NCBI RefSeq assembly: GCF_010091945.1
Contig: NZ_WVIE01000002.1
Location: forward strand, 71,802-115,170
Length of the DNA: 43,369 bases
Source: Myxacorys almedinensis A
GTDB lineage: Bacteria > Cyanobacteriota > Cyanobacteriia > Leptolyngbyales > Leptolyngbyaceae
Direction of reading: 5' to 3'
Below the pieces are notes generated by a model that saw only the letters and a list, made by a program, of their open reading frames with translations, was not told the DNA's origin and made no database searches. This document shows positions 34,737 through 43,369 of the stretch, piece by piece; the first letter of the stretch is position 1; each line of letters opens with the position of its first letter. Position numbers and translations under genes: made by a program.

Positions 34737-35396
34737 TCATTGCTCAAAGGCTGTGATTTCTTCCGTCTCTGCGGCGGCAGTTTGGAGCCATTCTTGCATC
34801 GCAGGTAAGGCTAAGACGCAATCTGCGTAGGCTTGGCAAATTGCATCCAGTGATACGCCATACGTCCGAAACCGCAGGACGACGGGAGCAAACATGGCAT
34901 CTGCGATCGTAAACCGCCCAAACAAAAACGTATCGCCCGTGCCGTAGGTTTGCCGACAGTCGCGCCAAATCGTCGTGATGCGATCGATATCGTTTTGCAC
35001 CTCAGAGCCGATCTCTTGACCGGGCAAATGAGCGCGACAATTCATCGGCAGGTGGTGACGCAGAGCGAGAAAGCCGGAGTGCATTTCTGCACAAATCGAT
35101 CGCGCCGTCGCACGAGCCGCATAATCGCCAGACCACCACGATCGCTCTGGAAACATTTCGGTCAAATATTCAAAAATGGCGAGGGAGTCCCACACGATGC
35201 GCGATTCGTGGATCAAAATTGGGACTTTACCATTTCCAAACGGGCAGTATTGACGAATTTGAGCGGTCGCCGCCGGGGTGTAGAGAGGAATCCGAATTTC
35301 GCTAAACGGCAAGTTAAACTGTTTCATCGCCAGCCACGGACGCAGCGACCAGGATGAATAGTTTTTGTTGCCAATAATCAAAGTTAGAGAAGTCAT
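34737..35396 (-). CDS. Glutathione S-transferase family protein
   Basis: A 219-residue GST. The N-terminal thioredoxin-like domain starts [20 protein letters not shown], with the likely catalytic Ser in NYSSWS. It includes the glutathione-binding KVPIL (cis-Pro) and DSLAIFEYL. The C-terminal helical domain follows, with [12 protein letters not shown]. Expected to conjugate or reduce using glutathione in the cytoplasm. Its ATG overlaps the proS stop (ATGA), and the DUF2993 gene follows directly, forming a tight three-gene operon led by proS. Confidence 0.93.
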   Translation of the reverse strand: MTSLTLIIGNKNYSSWSLRPWLAMKQFNLPFSEIRIPLYTPAATAQIRQYCPFGNGKVPILIHESRIVWDSLAIFEYLTEMFPERSWWSGDYAARATARSICAEMHSGFLALRHHLPMNCRAHLPGQEIGSEVQNDIDRITTIWRDCRQTYGTGDTFLFGRFTIADAMFAPVVLRFRTYGVSLDAICQAYADCVLALPAMQEWLQTAAAETEEITAFEQ

Positions 35397-37198
35397 TGGG
35401 TGGCATCCATAATCCAGTGTTTGAGGGTCGAGACAACCTCTGCGATCGCAACTTCTTCTGTCTCTTTGGTCGCGCGTTTGACAACTTCAACTTTCCCATT
35501 GTTCAAGGCTTTCCCCGTCACCACGCGATAGGGAATGCCAATGAGTTCAGAATCTTTGAATTTGACGCCTGCCCGTTCATTGCGATCGTCCAATAACGTT
35601 TCGACTCCCGCTTGATTGAGTTCGGCGTAAAGTGTTTCCGCCGCCGCGACTTGAGCGGCATCTCCGACATTAGGAATGACGACGACCGCGTGATAGGGCG
35701 CGATCGCCACTGACCAAATGATGCCGTCTTTGTCGTAAGATTGCTCGACGGCAGATTGGGCTAACCGGGATACCCCCACACCATAGCAGCCCATCGCCAA
35801 CGGAATTTCGTCGCCTTGCTCATTGGTATAGGTTGCACCGAGCGCCTTTGAGTATTTCGTACCAAGTTGAAAGATGTGCCCAATTTCGATGCCTCTAGCC
35901 GTTTGCAGGGTTTGATTGGGGTCATGAAGAGCGCGATCGCCAACCGTTGCTTTTCGGACATCTACGACGAGACTCGGCTTCTGAAATTGCGCTCCCCAAT
36001 TCGCACCTACGACGTGATATCCCGATTGGTCTGCACCGGTGACAAAGTTTTGCAGATCGGCAACGGTGTGATCGGCTAAGCGAATGAACTTTGGCGCAAC
36101 GTCTTTTTGAGATTGGATGTAGTCGTCGCTTAAGGCAGGAGAGATGTAACCCAACGGTAAGGATTTTGCTGCCCATTTCTGTTGAGCATCGGCATCGGGA
36201 ACCGTTAGACTCACGATCGTTTTTCCACCGTAGTGATCAGCTAACTTCACCAATTCATTCTGAAGTTTGACCTCGTTTACACCTTGATCACCGCGAATAT
36301 GAACGAGGATTAACGCCGTTGTTCCGCTATCAAATACCGCTTGATAGAGAACGTTTTTCACAAGATTGGTGGGTGAACAGTTGAGGAATTTGCAAACCTT
36401 TTCGATTGTTTCGGTTCCCGGTGTTTCTCGCTTTTCGTAAGTCTCAAACGGAGAAGGTTCAACATCAGGTGGCATAGAAACCGCTTTCTCGACGTTTGCC
36501 GCGTATTTGCCATCGTCGGTGTAGAGGATTTCGTCTTCTCCAGCGTCGGCTAAGACCATAAATTCTTGAGAGCCTGATCCACCGATCGCCCCCGAATCAG
36601 CATCAACGGCTCGAAACTTCAACCCGCAACGCCGCAAAATGTTGTGATACGCCTGGTTCATTTTTTGATAAGACTCACTCATCGCCGCTTCGTCAGCGTC
36701 GAAAGAATAGGCGTCTTTCATAATGAATTCGCGCCCACGCATCAAGCCAAACCGGGGGCGAATTTCATCGCGGAATTTGGTTTGAATTTGATACAACGTT
36801 TGGGGCAATTGACGATAAGAGCGGATCATCTCTCGTGCGATCGCAGTAATTACCTCTTCATGCGTCGGACCTAATCCCAACTCGCGATCTTGACGATCGA
36901 TCAGCGAAAACATAATCCCTTCTGCTTTCGTGTAGGTGTCCCACCGTCCCGATTCTTTCCACAAGTCAGAGGGCTGTAACTGCGGCAACAAACATTCTTG
37001 CGCCCCTGTTGCATTCATTTCTTCGCGCACAATCTGCGACACCTTCTGCAACACGCGCCACATCAGCGGCAGATAGGCATAGACACCACTGCCAATCCGC
37101 CGAATATATCCAGCGCGGACGAGTAACTTGTGACTCGGAATCTCCGCCTCTGCTGGATCTTCGCGCAGTGTCACCAACAACATTTGAGAAAGCCGCAT
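35393..37198 (-). CDS. proS: Prolyl-tRNA synthetase
   Basis: Class II synthetase of 601 residues in the bacterial arrangement. Opens with [22 protein letters not shown], then motif 2 and the adenylation region ([30 protein letters not shown]). A YbaK-type editing insertion lies at about 240-385, for removal of mis-charged alanine. Motif 3 is [10 protein letters not shown] at about 445, with the anticodon-binding domain from about 480 to the end. It charges tRNA-Pro in the cytoplasm. First gene of the operon with GST and DUF2993. ATG at 37198; no domain is missing. Confidence 0.97.
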   Translation of the reverse strand: MRLSQMLLVTLREDPAEAEIPSHKLLVRAGYIRRIGSGVYAYLPLMWRVLQKVSQIVREEMNATGAQECLLPQLQPSDLWKESGRWDTYTKAEGIMFSLIDRQDRELGLGPTHEEVITAIAREMIRSYRQLPQTLYQIQTKFRDEIRPRFGLMRGREFIMKDAYSFDADEAAMSESYQKMNQAYHNILRRCGLKFRAVDADSGAIGGSGSQEFMVLADAGEDEILYTDDGKYAANVEKAVSMPPDVEPSPFETYEKRETPGTETIEKVCKFLNCSPTNLVKNVLYQAVFDSGTTALILVHIRGDQGVNEVKLQNELVKLADHYGGKTIVSLTVPDADAQQKWAAKSLPLGYISPALSDDYIQSQKDVAPKFIRLADHTVADLQNFVTGADQSGYHVVGANWGAQFQKPSLVVDVRKATVGDRALHDPNQTLQTARGIEIGHIFQLGTKYSKALGATYTNEQGDEIPLAMGCYGVGVSRLAQSAVEQSYDKDGIIWSVAIAPYHAVVVIPNVGDAAQVAAAETLYAELNQAGVETLLDDRNERAGVKFKDSELIGIPYRVVTGKALNNGKVEVVKRATKETEEVAIAEVVSTLKHWIMDATQ

Positions 37199-37336
37199 CG
37201 ATCGTGCCCCTTTGCGTTTGCTAAACCTAGATTGAGTAAATCATCCTTAGTCTAAAGGACAAGGGAGAGAAGGGGACACCGATTCTATCTTTTAGCGCAG
37301 TGGTGCGGAACGCAACTTTAAGGAACCGCCTTTTGT

Positions 37337-37576
37337 CTACGCAACGTGTTGCAAGGGTCGTTTAGGAACTGTTTTCGGTTCTGGTAGAGGCTTACCTTCT
37401 TCAGTCAAGATTTCAACTAATGATTCAATCACCTCTTGTCCATGTCGTGCTGCTTCTTCGTAGGTGGTTCCATCCGTGCAAGGCTGCATTACCACTTCAG
37501 CAAAATCCGGCAAGAAGACTACGTAGCAGGTATCTGTAGTAGACCATTGAATTATCATGCTGTACTGCGAGTTCAT
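37337..37576 (-). CDS. hicB: HicB-family antitoxin (short form)
   Basis: A 79-residue HicB-like protein with the partial RNase H fold: MIIQWSTTDTCYVVFLPDF, then HGTTYEEA-type motif TDGTTYEEAARHG, then EVIESLVEILTEEGKPLPEP. It should bind and neutralise HicA. It ends shortly after the fold, with no ribbon-helix-helix or HTH DNA-binding domain, so self-repression, if any, must come from elsewhere. Its ATG overlaps the HicA stop by four bases (ATGA), so toxin precedes antitoxin in the transcript. Confidence 0.88.
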   Translation of the reverse strand: MNSQYSMIIQWSTTDTCYVVFLPDFAEVVMQPCTDGTTYEEAARHGQEVIESLVEILTEEGKPLPEPKTVPKRPLQHVA

Positions 37577-37797
37577 TCTTTTATTTCCTCAGGGTTTTCA
37601 TTTTCGCCAATCTGCCTCAGTGCTCGATCCACTTGCTTCTCTAAATACGAAGGGGCGTCAGCCCCATCTTTTTTAGCTATCACAATTTTTTCTTTCAGGT
37701 GCGGATGTTTCCAAATCTGATGACTTCCTTTACCTTGCCAATGATCAAACCCTGCTTTCAACAGTAGTTTTTTAATTTCTCTAATCTTTCTGGGCAT
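37573..37797 (-). CDS. hicA: HicA-family toxin
   Basis: A 74-residue HicA mRNA interferase. The double-stranded-RNA-binding-like fold shows KIREIKKLLLKAGFDHWQ, then KGSHQIWKHP with catalytic His26, then the basic strand KIVIAKKDG. HicA cleaves mRNA when free of HicB. Gene order hicA-hicB with a four-base overlap is the usual arrangement. The C-terminal 15 residues are acidic (ENENPEEIKE), slightly longer than minimal HicA. ATG at 37797. Confidence 0.92.
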   Translation of the reverse strand: MPRKIREIKKLLLKAGFDHWQGKGSHQIWKHPHLKEKIVIAKKDGADAPSYLEKQVDRALRQIGENENPEEIKE

Positions 37798-37860
37798 GAA
37801 TTATCGACGCTCTGAATGTAGCTTTTCCAGAATAAACCTCTACGATCGCCACCAAAGAGC

Positions 37861-39399
37861 TCAAGGTTTTCTCGCTCGTCCCAGCGTGGTGATGTAGAGA
37901 ACCGCTTCGTCAGCAGGAATGCCCAAGACCTCGTTCACCTGATCATCGAAAAAGCCACCAATGCCGCTCACCCCCAAATCGAGATACACCGCCGCCAAGT
38001 TTAAGCGCTGTCCCAAGTGTCCGGCATCCATGTGTAGATAACGGTAGGCGCGATCGCCATACTTGCCCACCGCTTTTTCTAAATCTGCGGTGTGAAAAAT
38101 TACCGCTGCCGCATCTCGCCCTAAGTCTTGCCCCAAGCAGAGATAGTGCAGTTGAGAGCGGAAATTTTTGAAGCGAATTTGGCGCAGTTCTTGAGCCTTG
38201 GGAGCGTAGTAATAACAGCCCTCGTCGAGTCCGGTCACGTTGGAAATGGCAACAAACGTTTCAACCAGATCCACATCGAAATAATCAGGGGAGCCGTCTA
38301 AGTCTTGACCGATGTAGCTTTGGGGCTGGTAGGTAAAATCTAGCAGGGCTTTTAGGTCGTCTAAGGTCAAGGGTTCGCCAGTGTAAGCACGGGTTGAGCG
38401 GCGGTTAATCATACTCTGCTCTAAGCCGTCTAAGTCAGTACCCCAATCGACCGGAGACACGATCGTGGGCACTTTGTGACAAAACGGAAAATTATATTTA
38501 TCAGCCTGATGCGCCGCCAGTGCCCCCGTGAAAGCAGCGCCCTCAATACCGTCGTTAGGGCGGCTCCAATCAACGTGGGTCGTCGTATCCCATTGGATCT
38601 GGGTTGCTTGGTGCAGATAGTTCAAGAGTTGACCATCTTCTAACGGGGGATAGTCTACCTGGAGGGCGGCGGGGAGCGCGGTGCGAGTGAGAGAAAGATT
38701 TTCGTTAATGTCTAAGCGATCGGCAAGGGGAATGACTGCGATCGCGCCTTCTTGCTCCCCGTCAAGATACAGCAATTGATTGACCGCCTTATCAGCAAAG
38801 CCGCCGATTAAATGGGGACGATAATCGTTTGCCCCGCACGCTAGTTCTAAGTTGCCGAGTAAGTGCCCAGTATCGAGAAAAATCCGTCGATAGGCGCGAT
38901 CTTGGTAGCGCCACACCGAGCGAAAAAACACAGCAGTTGCCACTAATGCCATCTGCGTGCCTTCTAAAACGGGGTTCCAAAAACAGGCAGATTGGAGAGA
39001 TGCCCACACATCGCTTTCCCAAAAGTGAATCAGCGAGTGGGTTTTAGCCTGGTAGTGATATAACCCCGCCGGGAGCCGAGGAGTGCCGCGAGAGATCAGG
39101 TAGAGTTCGGCGGGATACAGTGCCCCAGCCGATGGCGACGATCGCAGGTAGTGGGGTTCTCCTGCCGTGGGGATCATTCCCGTTAAGCCGTAGGTACAGT
39201 AGAGCAGTTTAGACAGGCGTTTCCACCACGAGCCGGGTTCTGACGTGTTTTCCAGAGCGGGCTTGAGGTCAAACGAGACGCCTAGCTGATAGTCTTTAAA
39301 CGGGATCGGTTGTTCTTCCCAATTGAGAGCGTGACTCTTAGCGTGAATTGTCGCAGGGTCATATTTTGTACGTTCGTGATAATGCTGAGCGATCGACAT
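37861..39399 (-). CDS. SagB/ThcOx-family dehydrogenase with two nitroreductase domains
   Basis: A 512-residue protein made of two FMN nitroreductase-fold halves. The first (about 60-240) contains YLRSSPSAGALYPAELY. The second (about 290-510) starts INRRSTRAYTGEPLTLDDL and ends with YLHMDAGHLGQRLNLAA and GIGGFFDDQVNEVLGI, similar to SagB/ThcOx enzymes. Such enzymes oxidise azolines in modified peptides, but cyanobacteria also carry stand-alone members of unknown role. No YcaO cyclodehydratase, precursor peptide or transporter gene lies nearby. Start ATG at 39399; a three-copy direct repeat lies just upstream. Confidence 0.88.
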   Translation of the reverse strand: MSIAQHYHERTKYDPATIHAKSHALNWEEQPIPFKDYQLGVSFDLKPALENTSEPGSWWKRLSKLLYCTYGLTGMIPTAGEPHYLRSSPSAGALYPAELYLISRGTPRLPAGLYHYQAKTHSLIHFWESDVWASLQSACFWNPVLEGTQMALVATAVFFRSVWRYQDRAYRRIFLDTGHLLGNLELACGANDYRPHLIGGFADKAVNQLLYLDGEQEGAIAVIPLADRLDINENLSLTRTALPAALQVDYPPLEDGQLLNYLHQATQIQWDTTTHVDWSRPNDGIEGAAFTGALAAHQADKYNFPFCHKVPTIVSPVDWGTDLDGLEQSMINRRSTRAYTGEPLTLDDLKALLDFTYQPQSYIGQDLDGSPDYFDVDLVETFVAISNVTGLDEGCYYYAPKAQELRQIRFKNFRSQLHYLCLGQDLGRDAAAVIFHTADLEKAVGKYGDRAYRYLHMDAGHLGQRLNLAAVYLDLGVSGIGGFFDDQVNEVLGIPADEAVLYITTLGRARKP

Positions 39400-39420
39400 A
39401 AAGTAATTTGTAAATAATTT

Positions 39421-39464
39421 GTGGAGAATCTATTTCGTGGAGAATCTATTTGTGGAGAATCTAT
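39421..39464. repeat. Three-copy direct repeat upstream of the SagB-like gene
   Basis: GTGGAGAATCTAT occurs at 39421, 39437 and 39452, spaced 16 and 15 bases. It lies 22-66 bases upstream of the SagB-like start codon, in its promoter or leader. It could bind a regulator or be a slippage product. Confidence 0.7.
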
Positions 39465-39633
39465 GGATCACCAGGTGATGACTAGTGTAATGACCAGATT
39501 CACAGAAAACAGGGAGCTTTATAGATTCTAATAGGTATAAAAGCCTAAAAAAAGTTTAAGAAATGCTAACCTGTCGCTCCTGATCCCTTTACATTTCTAC
39601 ATGAGGCTACGTTCGTTTAGTAGAGCGAGTGTG

Positions 39634-40161
39634 ATGAACAGGTTAGAAATTCAGGAGCTAATTTTTCGCTATGCCCAGGGAGAGCGAGACTTTGACGACA
39701 TGCAGTTGGATGACGCAAACCTATTTGAAGTGGCGTTGCAAAGCATCAATCTGAGTAATAGCACCTTGCAGAGAGCCTACCTACCCTACGCCAATCTTAG
39801 CTATGCTCAATTGCTGCGATCGCAACTTCAGCAGATCGAATTGAGCAATGCCCAACTCCAGCATGCCAATTTACAAGAGGCAAACCTCCAGCAAGGACGG
39901 CTAGTAAGAGCCGATTTGAGTTTTGCCAACTTGCAAGGAGCCGATCTCTCTGATGCTGATCTGAGCGGAGCCAATCTCTCTTGCGCCGATTTGAGACAGG
40001 CAAATCTCAGCCGCGCTGATCTCAGCCGGGCAAACCTCCGCCAAGCGAATTTATCTGGAGCAAACCTATCGGGCGCGACACTATTTCGCTCAGCAGGGGC
40101 AGCGTTAGACGAAGCGATCGTGGATGCCTTGACGACTTACCCAAATGGGCATCGAGGCTAA
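39634..40161 (+). CDS. Pentapeptide-repeat protein
   Basis: A 175-residue protein (186 if the ATG at 39601 is used) dominated by A(D/N)LXX repeats: ANLQEANLQQGRLVRADLSFANLQGADL and onward, about 20 units from residue 30 to 155. These form a right-handed quadrilateral beta-helix. The N-terminus MNRLEIQELIFRYAQGERDF is a common helical cap in cyanobacterial members, which supports 39634 as the start. The function of such proteins is usually unknown; some mimic DNA and inhibit gyrase. Divergent from the SagB-like gene. Confidence 0.88.
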   Translation: MNRLEIQELIFRYAQGERDFDDMQLDDANLFEVALQSINLSNSTLQRAYLPYANLSYAQLLRSQLQQIELSNAQLQHANLQEANLQQGRLVRADLSFANLQGADLSDADLSGANLSCADLRQANLSRADLSRANLRQANLSGANLSGATLFRSAGAALDEAIVDALTTYPNGHRG

Positions 40162-40205
40162 CGGCTAGGACTAGAGATCGCTAAAACTATCGCTAAACCG
40201 AGAGA

Positions 40206-41171
40206 TTACAGCGCTTCATGCCTTGCCTGCCGCAGGTTGCCTTGATGGCGAGATAATAAGCGATCGCTTTGGTCGGGGTTTAGCCCTGTCCAATGCATGA
40301 GTAAGGCACGTTTGACAGAGCGATGAGCGCTGCCAAGGTCTGAAGCAGCGCTTTTTTCCAACAATTCGTCTGCCTGTTCACGAGTTAGATCCGTGAGGTC
40401 GCAGAGAATTCTCAAGGCGCGATCGTGGAGTTTGGCATTCGTCACCGCAACATCGATCATGCGATTGCCATATACCTTACCTAAGCGAACCATGGTTCCG
40501 GTCGAGAGAATATTTAGGGCAAGTTTCGTGACCGTTCCCGCTTTGAGCCGGGTTGACCCTGCCAACACTTCAGGCCCAACCAGCAGCCGGATATCCACAT
40601 CAACATCGATATCGACCTGTGCTTTGGGGACGCAGGACAGAAAAATCGTTGTTGCGCCGCGCTTTCGGCTTTCGGCTAAAGCTCCGTGAACGTAGGGGGT
40701 TGTGCCACCTGCTGCAATGCCCACCACCACATCTAGGGCGCTGACGTGATGATCTGCGATCGCATCTACTCCGCCCTCCCACCGATCCTCTAACCCCTCT
40801 GAACTGCGAACTAATGCCTCTGAGCCGCCTGCAATGATGCCCTGAACCATCTCTGGCGGGGTGCAGAACGTGGGAGGGCATTCAGCAGCATCCAGCACTC
40901 CTAGCCGCCCACTTGTGCCCGCTCCGATGTAAAACAAACGTCCGCCTTGCCGGAGTTGGTCGGCGGCTCGATCGATCGCGGTGGCTAAGGCTTGGCGAAC
41001 AGACGCGATCGCGCTGATCGTCTTGGCATCTTCGCGGTTAAACACATCGACAATTTCCAGGGTCGAAAGTTGATCGAGATTGGCGCTGTCAGGGTTGACC
41101 TGCTCGGTGAGAAGGTGCCCCCGATGATCGGCAGGATGGACGGAATCTGAGGGCAAATCGGGGGAGGTCAT
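40206..41171 (-). CDS. murQ: N-acetylmuramic acid 6-phosphate etherase
   Basis: A 321-residue SIS-domain enzyme. It cleaves the lactyl ether of MurNAc-6-phosphate to GlcNAc-6-phosphate and lactate in peptidoglycan recycling. Signature GAGTSGRLGVLDAAECPPTF: the sugar-phosphate loop is at 83-91 and Glu97 is the likely acid/base. Also present are MVQGIIAGG and KAGTVTKLALNILSTG. The longer frame to 41270 adds 33 residues that belong to another frame of the DUF3110 gene. The ATG at 41171 has GAGGGG about five bases upstream and overlaps the DUF3110 stop (ATGA). No MurP or AnmK gene is adjacent. Confidence 0.95.
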   Translation of the reverse strand: MTSPDLPSDSVHPADHRGHLLTEQVNPDSANLDQLSTLEIVDVFNREDAKTISAIASVRQALATAIDRAADQLRQGGRLFYIGAGTSGRLGVLDAAECPPTFCTPPEMVQGIIAGGSEALVRSSEGLEDRWEGGVDAIADHHVSALDVVVGIAAGGTTPYVHGALAESRKRGATTIFLSCVPKAQVDIDVDVDIRLLVGPEVLAGSTRLKAGTVTKLALNILSTGTMVRLGKVYGNRMIDVAVTNAKLHDRALRILCDLTDLTREQADELLEKSAASDLGSAHRSVKRALLMHWTGLNPDQSDRLLSRHQGNLRQARHEAL

Positions 41172-41575
41172 AGCAACCCCTCTAGCTGCCGCCGAATGCG
41201 ATCTAAGTCTGCATTCGACATATCCGATTCTTCCTCCGCTTGCGGAGCGGGTTTTGCATCGGCTGACCAATCGACTTGATCCAAATTTTTTTCCGGGGGG
41301 GCTAATAGCAGGCGCTCAAAATCGTTTTGGGGCACAAAGTTTTGAGGGATTAAATAACAGTCATACCCTGCCCCTTGGCAAAAGTTTTCAACTTCTTCTT
41401 GGTTGAGAGACTCAACGGCTGGGGTCGGAAAGTCTTGCGCTTCGAGCAGCAATGCGTAGCGGGTGGCATCGTCTTCCTCTTCAAACATCAACACCAAGTT
41501 ACGATCGCCAACGCTAATCGTGTGAATTCCTTCGTTTTCTGTTCGGGCATTAAATAGCAGGACGAAGACTCGCAT
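41168..41575 (-). CDS. DUF3110 domain-containing protein
   Basis: A 135-residue protein. The first 100 residues match DUF3110, a small domain of cyanobacteria and plants: MRVFVLLFNARTENEGIH, then LMFEEEDDATRYALLLEAQDFP and CQGAGYDCYLIP. The acidic C-terminal tail (ADAKPAPQAEEESDMS) ends in a short helix. No catalytic residues are evident and no function is established. Its stop overlaps the murQ start by four bases, implying translational coupling. Confidence 0.88.
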   Translation of the reverse strand: MRVFVLLFNARTENEGIHTISVGDRNLVLMFEEEDDATRYALLLEAQDFPTPAVESLNQEEVENFCQGAGYDCYLIPQNFVPQNDFERLLLAPPEKNLDQVDWSADAKPAPQAEEESDMSNADLDRIRRQLEGLL

Positions 41576-41704
41576 GATTCTAGAAAATGGGGGTGATCAA
41601 TATTCCAGGGTACTGCAATTAATTCGGAATTCGTAATTTGCGATGAAAGAGCTTTTAACCAGCCCAAGTGGTGTATATAAACATCGGGAGAGAATAGGAG
41701 CGCT

Positions 41705-42769
41705 ATGCAGATCGATTTTCATCATGGTGTGACGTATGCAGTGGCTCGGCTAGCAGGATTTGAGCATCAGGCAGCCAGCACGATCGCGTATTGCGCTCAA
41801 TATGTCGATGATGCTGTCAATGGTGGTCTGGTGCGGTTTGACAATGGCGCGCTGTTTGAGCGGATCAGTTCGGCTCACAAAATGTTGGACTATCGCAACT
41901 TTCGAGAACTCGCCAACCATCATGTTTGGATTCCGTTTCACTTTCTGCCGGGCAATGGAGGTTTGGCAGATGGGAAAGAGCCAGAGGGGAAGTATGTTGA
42001 CAAGCTGATCTGTCGTCCTAATAGCCATGTGGCTCAGCAGATGGTGCGCGAGTGCATTCTTCGTCAAGATGCGCCGTATGGGTTGCATCGGTTGGGGATC
42101 ACGATGCATGTTTATGCAGACACATGGGCACATCAGGGGTTTGCAGGCATCCGCGATCGCGTCAATGAAGCCACCCGCTTGGTGGATGAACATGGACTGC
42201 CCGATGGCAAACTCAGAGAGCGGATGACGGGATATTTTATGAGTGAAGCCATGCCCCTTGGGCATGGAGCCGTCCTCAGCCAGCCCGACAAGCCCTATCT
42301 GCGCTGGGGCTACACCAATGGGCGAGGAGAGCAGATCTGGCGGGATAATCCTCAAGATTTTTTGGAAGCGGCAGAGCGGATGTGTCAGGTGATGCAGCGC
42401 TATCGATTGAGAAATCCAGATGCGATCGTGCCGGGTTTACCTGTCTGCGATCGCGCGCTAATTGCTACGCTTTTAGAAACGCTAATCTATCCTGATCAAA
42501 GGGTGCGCCATCGCCGATGGTTAGCCGCGATCGCAGAGGGAAAATTTAGTTTTGGCAGCGCTATGGTGAGCTACATTCCGAAGGGCAAGTTGTCTTGGAA
42601 ATTTGCAGCGTTGGGCACAGAGAAAGAGCGCGATCGCGGCGATGAAGTCTTTCCCTATCGAGAGCAATTTCTTGCCAGCGATTGGAAGTATTTTCATGAT
42701 GCATTGCAGGCACATCGGCTGTTTATTTTGCACGATCTGCTTCCCCGCTATGGCATTTGCGCGGCTTAG
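41705..42769 (+). CDS. DUF6765-family protein
   Basis: A 354-residue protein with a His/Asp-rich N-terminal half: IDFHHGVTYAVARLAGF, YCAQYVDDAV, then HVYADTWAHQGFAGI. This pattern resembles the DUF6765 family and hints at a metal-dependent phosphatase/phosphodiesterase-like helical fold. There is no signal peptide or membrane segment. ATG at 41705 with AGGAGCGCT just before. It stands alone, divergent from the DUF3110-murQ pair. Catalytic role is inferred only from the His/Asp pattern. Confidence 0.8.
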   Translation: MQIDFHHGVTYAVARLAGFEHQAASTIAYCAQYVDDAVNGGLVRFDNGALFERISSAHKMLDYRNFRELANHHVWIPFHFLPGNGGLADGKEPEGKYVDKLICRPNSHVAQQMVRECILRQDAPYGLHRLGITMHVYADTWAHQGFAGIRDRVNEATRLVDEHGLPDGKLRERMTGYFMSEAMPLGHGAVLSQPDKPYLRWGYTNGRGEQIWRDNPQDFLEAAERMCQVMQRYRLRNPDAIVPGLPVCDRALIATLLETLIYPDQRVRHRRWLAAIAEGKFSFGSAMVSYIPKGKLSWKFAALGTEKERDRGDEVFPYREQFLASDWKYFHDALQAHRLFILHDLLPRYGICAA

Positions 42770-43102
42770 CAGGAGGGTTGAGGTTCCTGTGTTTTCCGGC
42801 AACTTGTAAAAACCAGTAAGGTAGGATAAGTGATTCATGTTAGTTGCTTAAACAAAAAACAAAACAGCAACACAAGCAATAATTCAAGATTTACGATACT
42901 AGAAATTAATAGAGCGGGTGCACCGATTTTGCAGCCCATCTTTTTTGAATTTGCTCGCTTCGCTAAACCAGCCTTTACAATTAGGATGCTTCCTCGACTA
43001 GTAGAGTGCCCCTCATCTTCTTGCAAAAATTGACAAATAGGATGGAACAAAGGTGGCTCCAAGGTGTAGGGTTTAGAGATAGAGCGATCTGAGGAAAAGG
43101 AT
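42770..43102. other. Intergenic region
   Basis: About 330 bases. A weak hairpin GGGTGC/GCAGCCC (42915-42937) followed by ATCTTTTTT may be the terminator of the upstream gene. No other structure is evident. Confidence 0.4.
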
Positions 43103-43369
43103 ATGGTAGCGCGTCGGCAGCAGAAATCTTCGGCAAATCTCTCCAAACAACCCCCTAAAGATCAGGTGGTTGAGGCAGAAGTCGTTCAGCAGAACGAAGA
43201 CACTTCGGCAGCCAGCAAGACTTCGGCAAAAGACGTCTCGGCAACCGATCATTCAGAACTACAATTAAAAGTTAACGAACTAAAAAACTCCTTAGAAAAC
43301 GCTCAACAAACTGAAACAACCCTCCAGAAAACGATTGAGCAATTGCAAACTCAGCTTGATGAGCAAAAA
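43103..43369 (+). CDS. Coiled-coil protein, 3' truncated by the window edge
   Basis: An open frame of 89 codons from ATG 43103 to the end of the window, with no stop and GAGGAAAAGG just upstream. The first 55 residues are polar and low-complexity, with several SA/TSA runs (SSANLS, DTSAASKTSAKDVSA). From about 55 the sequence is heptad-patterned (LQLKVNELKNSLENAQQTE, LQKTIEQLQTQL), a coiled coil. Family cannot be judged without the rest of the gene. Confidence 0.7.
   Translation, partial: MVARRQQKSSANLSKQPPKDQVVEAEVVQQNEDTSAASKTSAKDVSATDHSELQLKVNELKNSLENAQQTETTLQKTIEQLQTQLDEQK

Noticed and set aside
39421-39464. Possible CRISPR-like repeat array
   Set aside because: Units are 13 bases with 2-3 base gaps; there are no spacers and no cas genes.

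Overview
The window is cyanobacterial chromosome. The octamer GCGATCGC (HIP1) and its GCGATCG variants recur in nearly every gene, and several proteins belong to families largely confined to cyanobacteria (DUF1400 hydrolase, DUF3110, a GntR regulator with a long effector domain). There are no rRNA or tRNA genes, no CRISPR array and no transposase gene. The last CDS runs off the right edge.

Layout. 1-6 kb: small housekeeping and accessory genes (six-helix membrane protein, class 3 lipase, GntR regulator with a strong palindromic operator, dienelactone hydrolase, SpoIID-like protein). 6.2-8.9 kb: a compact oxidative-stress island with sulfiredoxin, Dps, an HTH protein with a GrpE-like C-terminus, and a second Dps. 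9-10.7 kb: a DUF1400 alpha/beta hydrolase. 10.8-29.4 kb: an exopolysaccharide locus of the Wzy-dependent type. It has four strand blocks: GT2, Wzc-like autokinase and WecG/TagA transferase (-); GT2, Gfo/Idh/MocA dehydrogenase, epimerase and GT4 (+); Wzy-like polymerase/ligase and GT4 (-); GH9 lipoprotein and Wzx-like flippase (+). A decayed second GT2, a palindromic MITE-like element and REP-like hairpins lie in the gap at 17.7-18.6 kb. 29.5-34.7 kb: CAP-domain protein, a second Gfo/Idh/MocA dehydrogenase, ArsR regulator, GerMN protein, DUF2993 protein. 34.7-37.2 kb: GST and prolyl-tRNA synthetase, start/stop-coupled. 37.3-43.4 kb: HicAB toxin-antitoxin, double-nitroreductase SagB-like protein, pentapeptide-repeat protein, murQ with DUF3110, a DUF6765 protein, and the start of a coiled-coil ORF.

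How the genes fit together. The exopolysaccharide locus holds sugar-nucleotide modifying enzymes, five intact glycosyltransferases, flippase, polymerase and chain-length/export kinase. It lacks a visible priming glycosyltransferase and an outer-membrane OPX/Wza protein, which must be encoded elsewhere. The GH9 lipoprotein next to the flippase is a candidate polymer-trimming enzyme, which would imply beta-glucan-like linkages in the polymer. In the stress island, Dps proteins remove Fe(II) and peroxide, sulfiredoxin repairs over-oxidised peroxiredoxin, and the HTH/GrpE-like protein could link regulation to chaperone function.

Most notable for follow-up: the HTH-GrpE architecture and its start codon directly against a terminator; three tandem copies of a dienelactone-hydrolase start region that create overlapping four-codon upstream ORFs; the GH9 lipoprotein inside the polysaccharide cluster; the GT2 pseudogene; and two families of palindromic intergenic elements. 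All calls come from reading the sequence; no database search was run.
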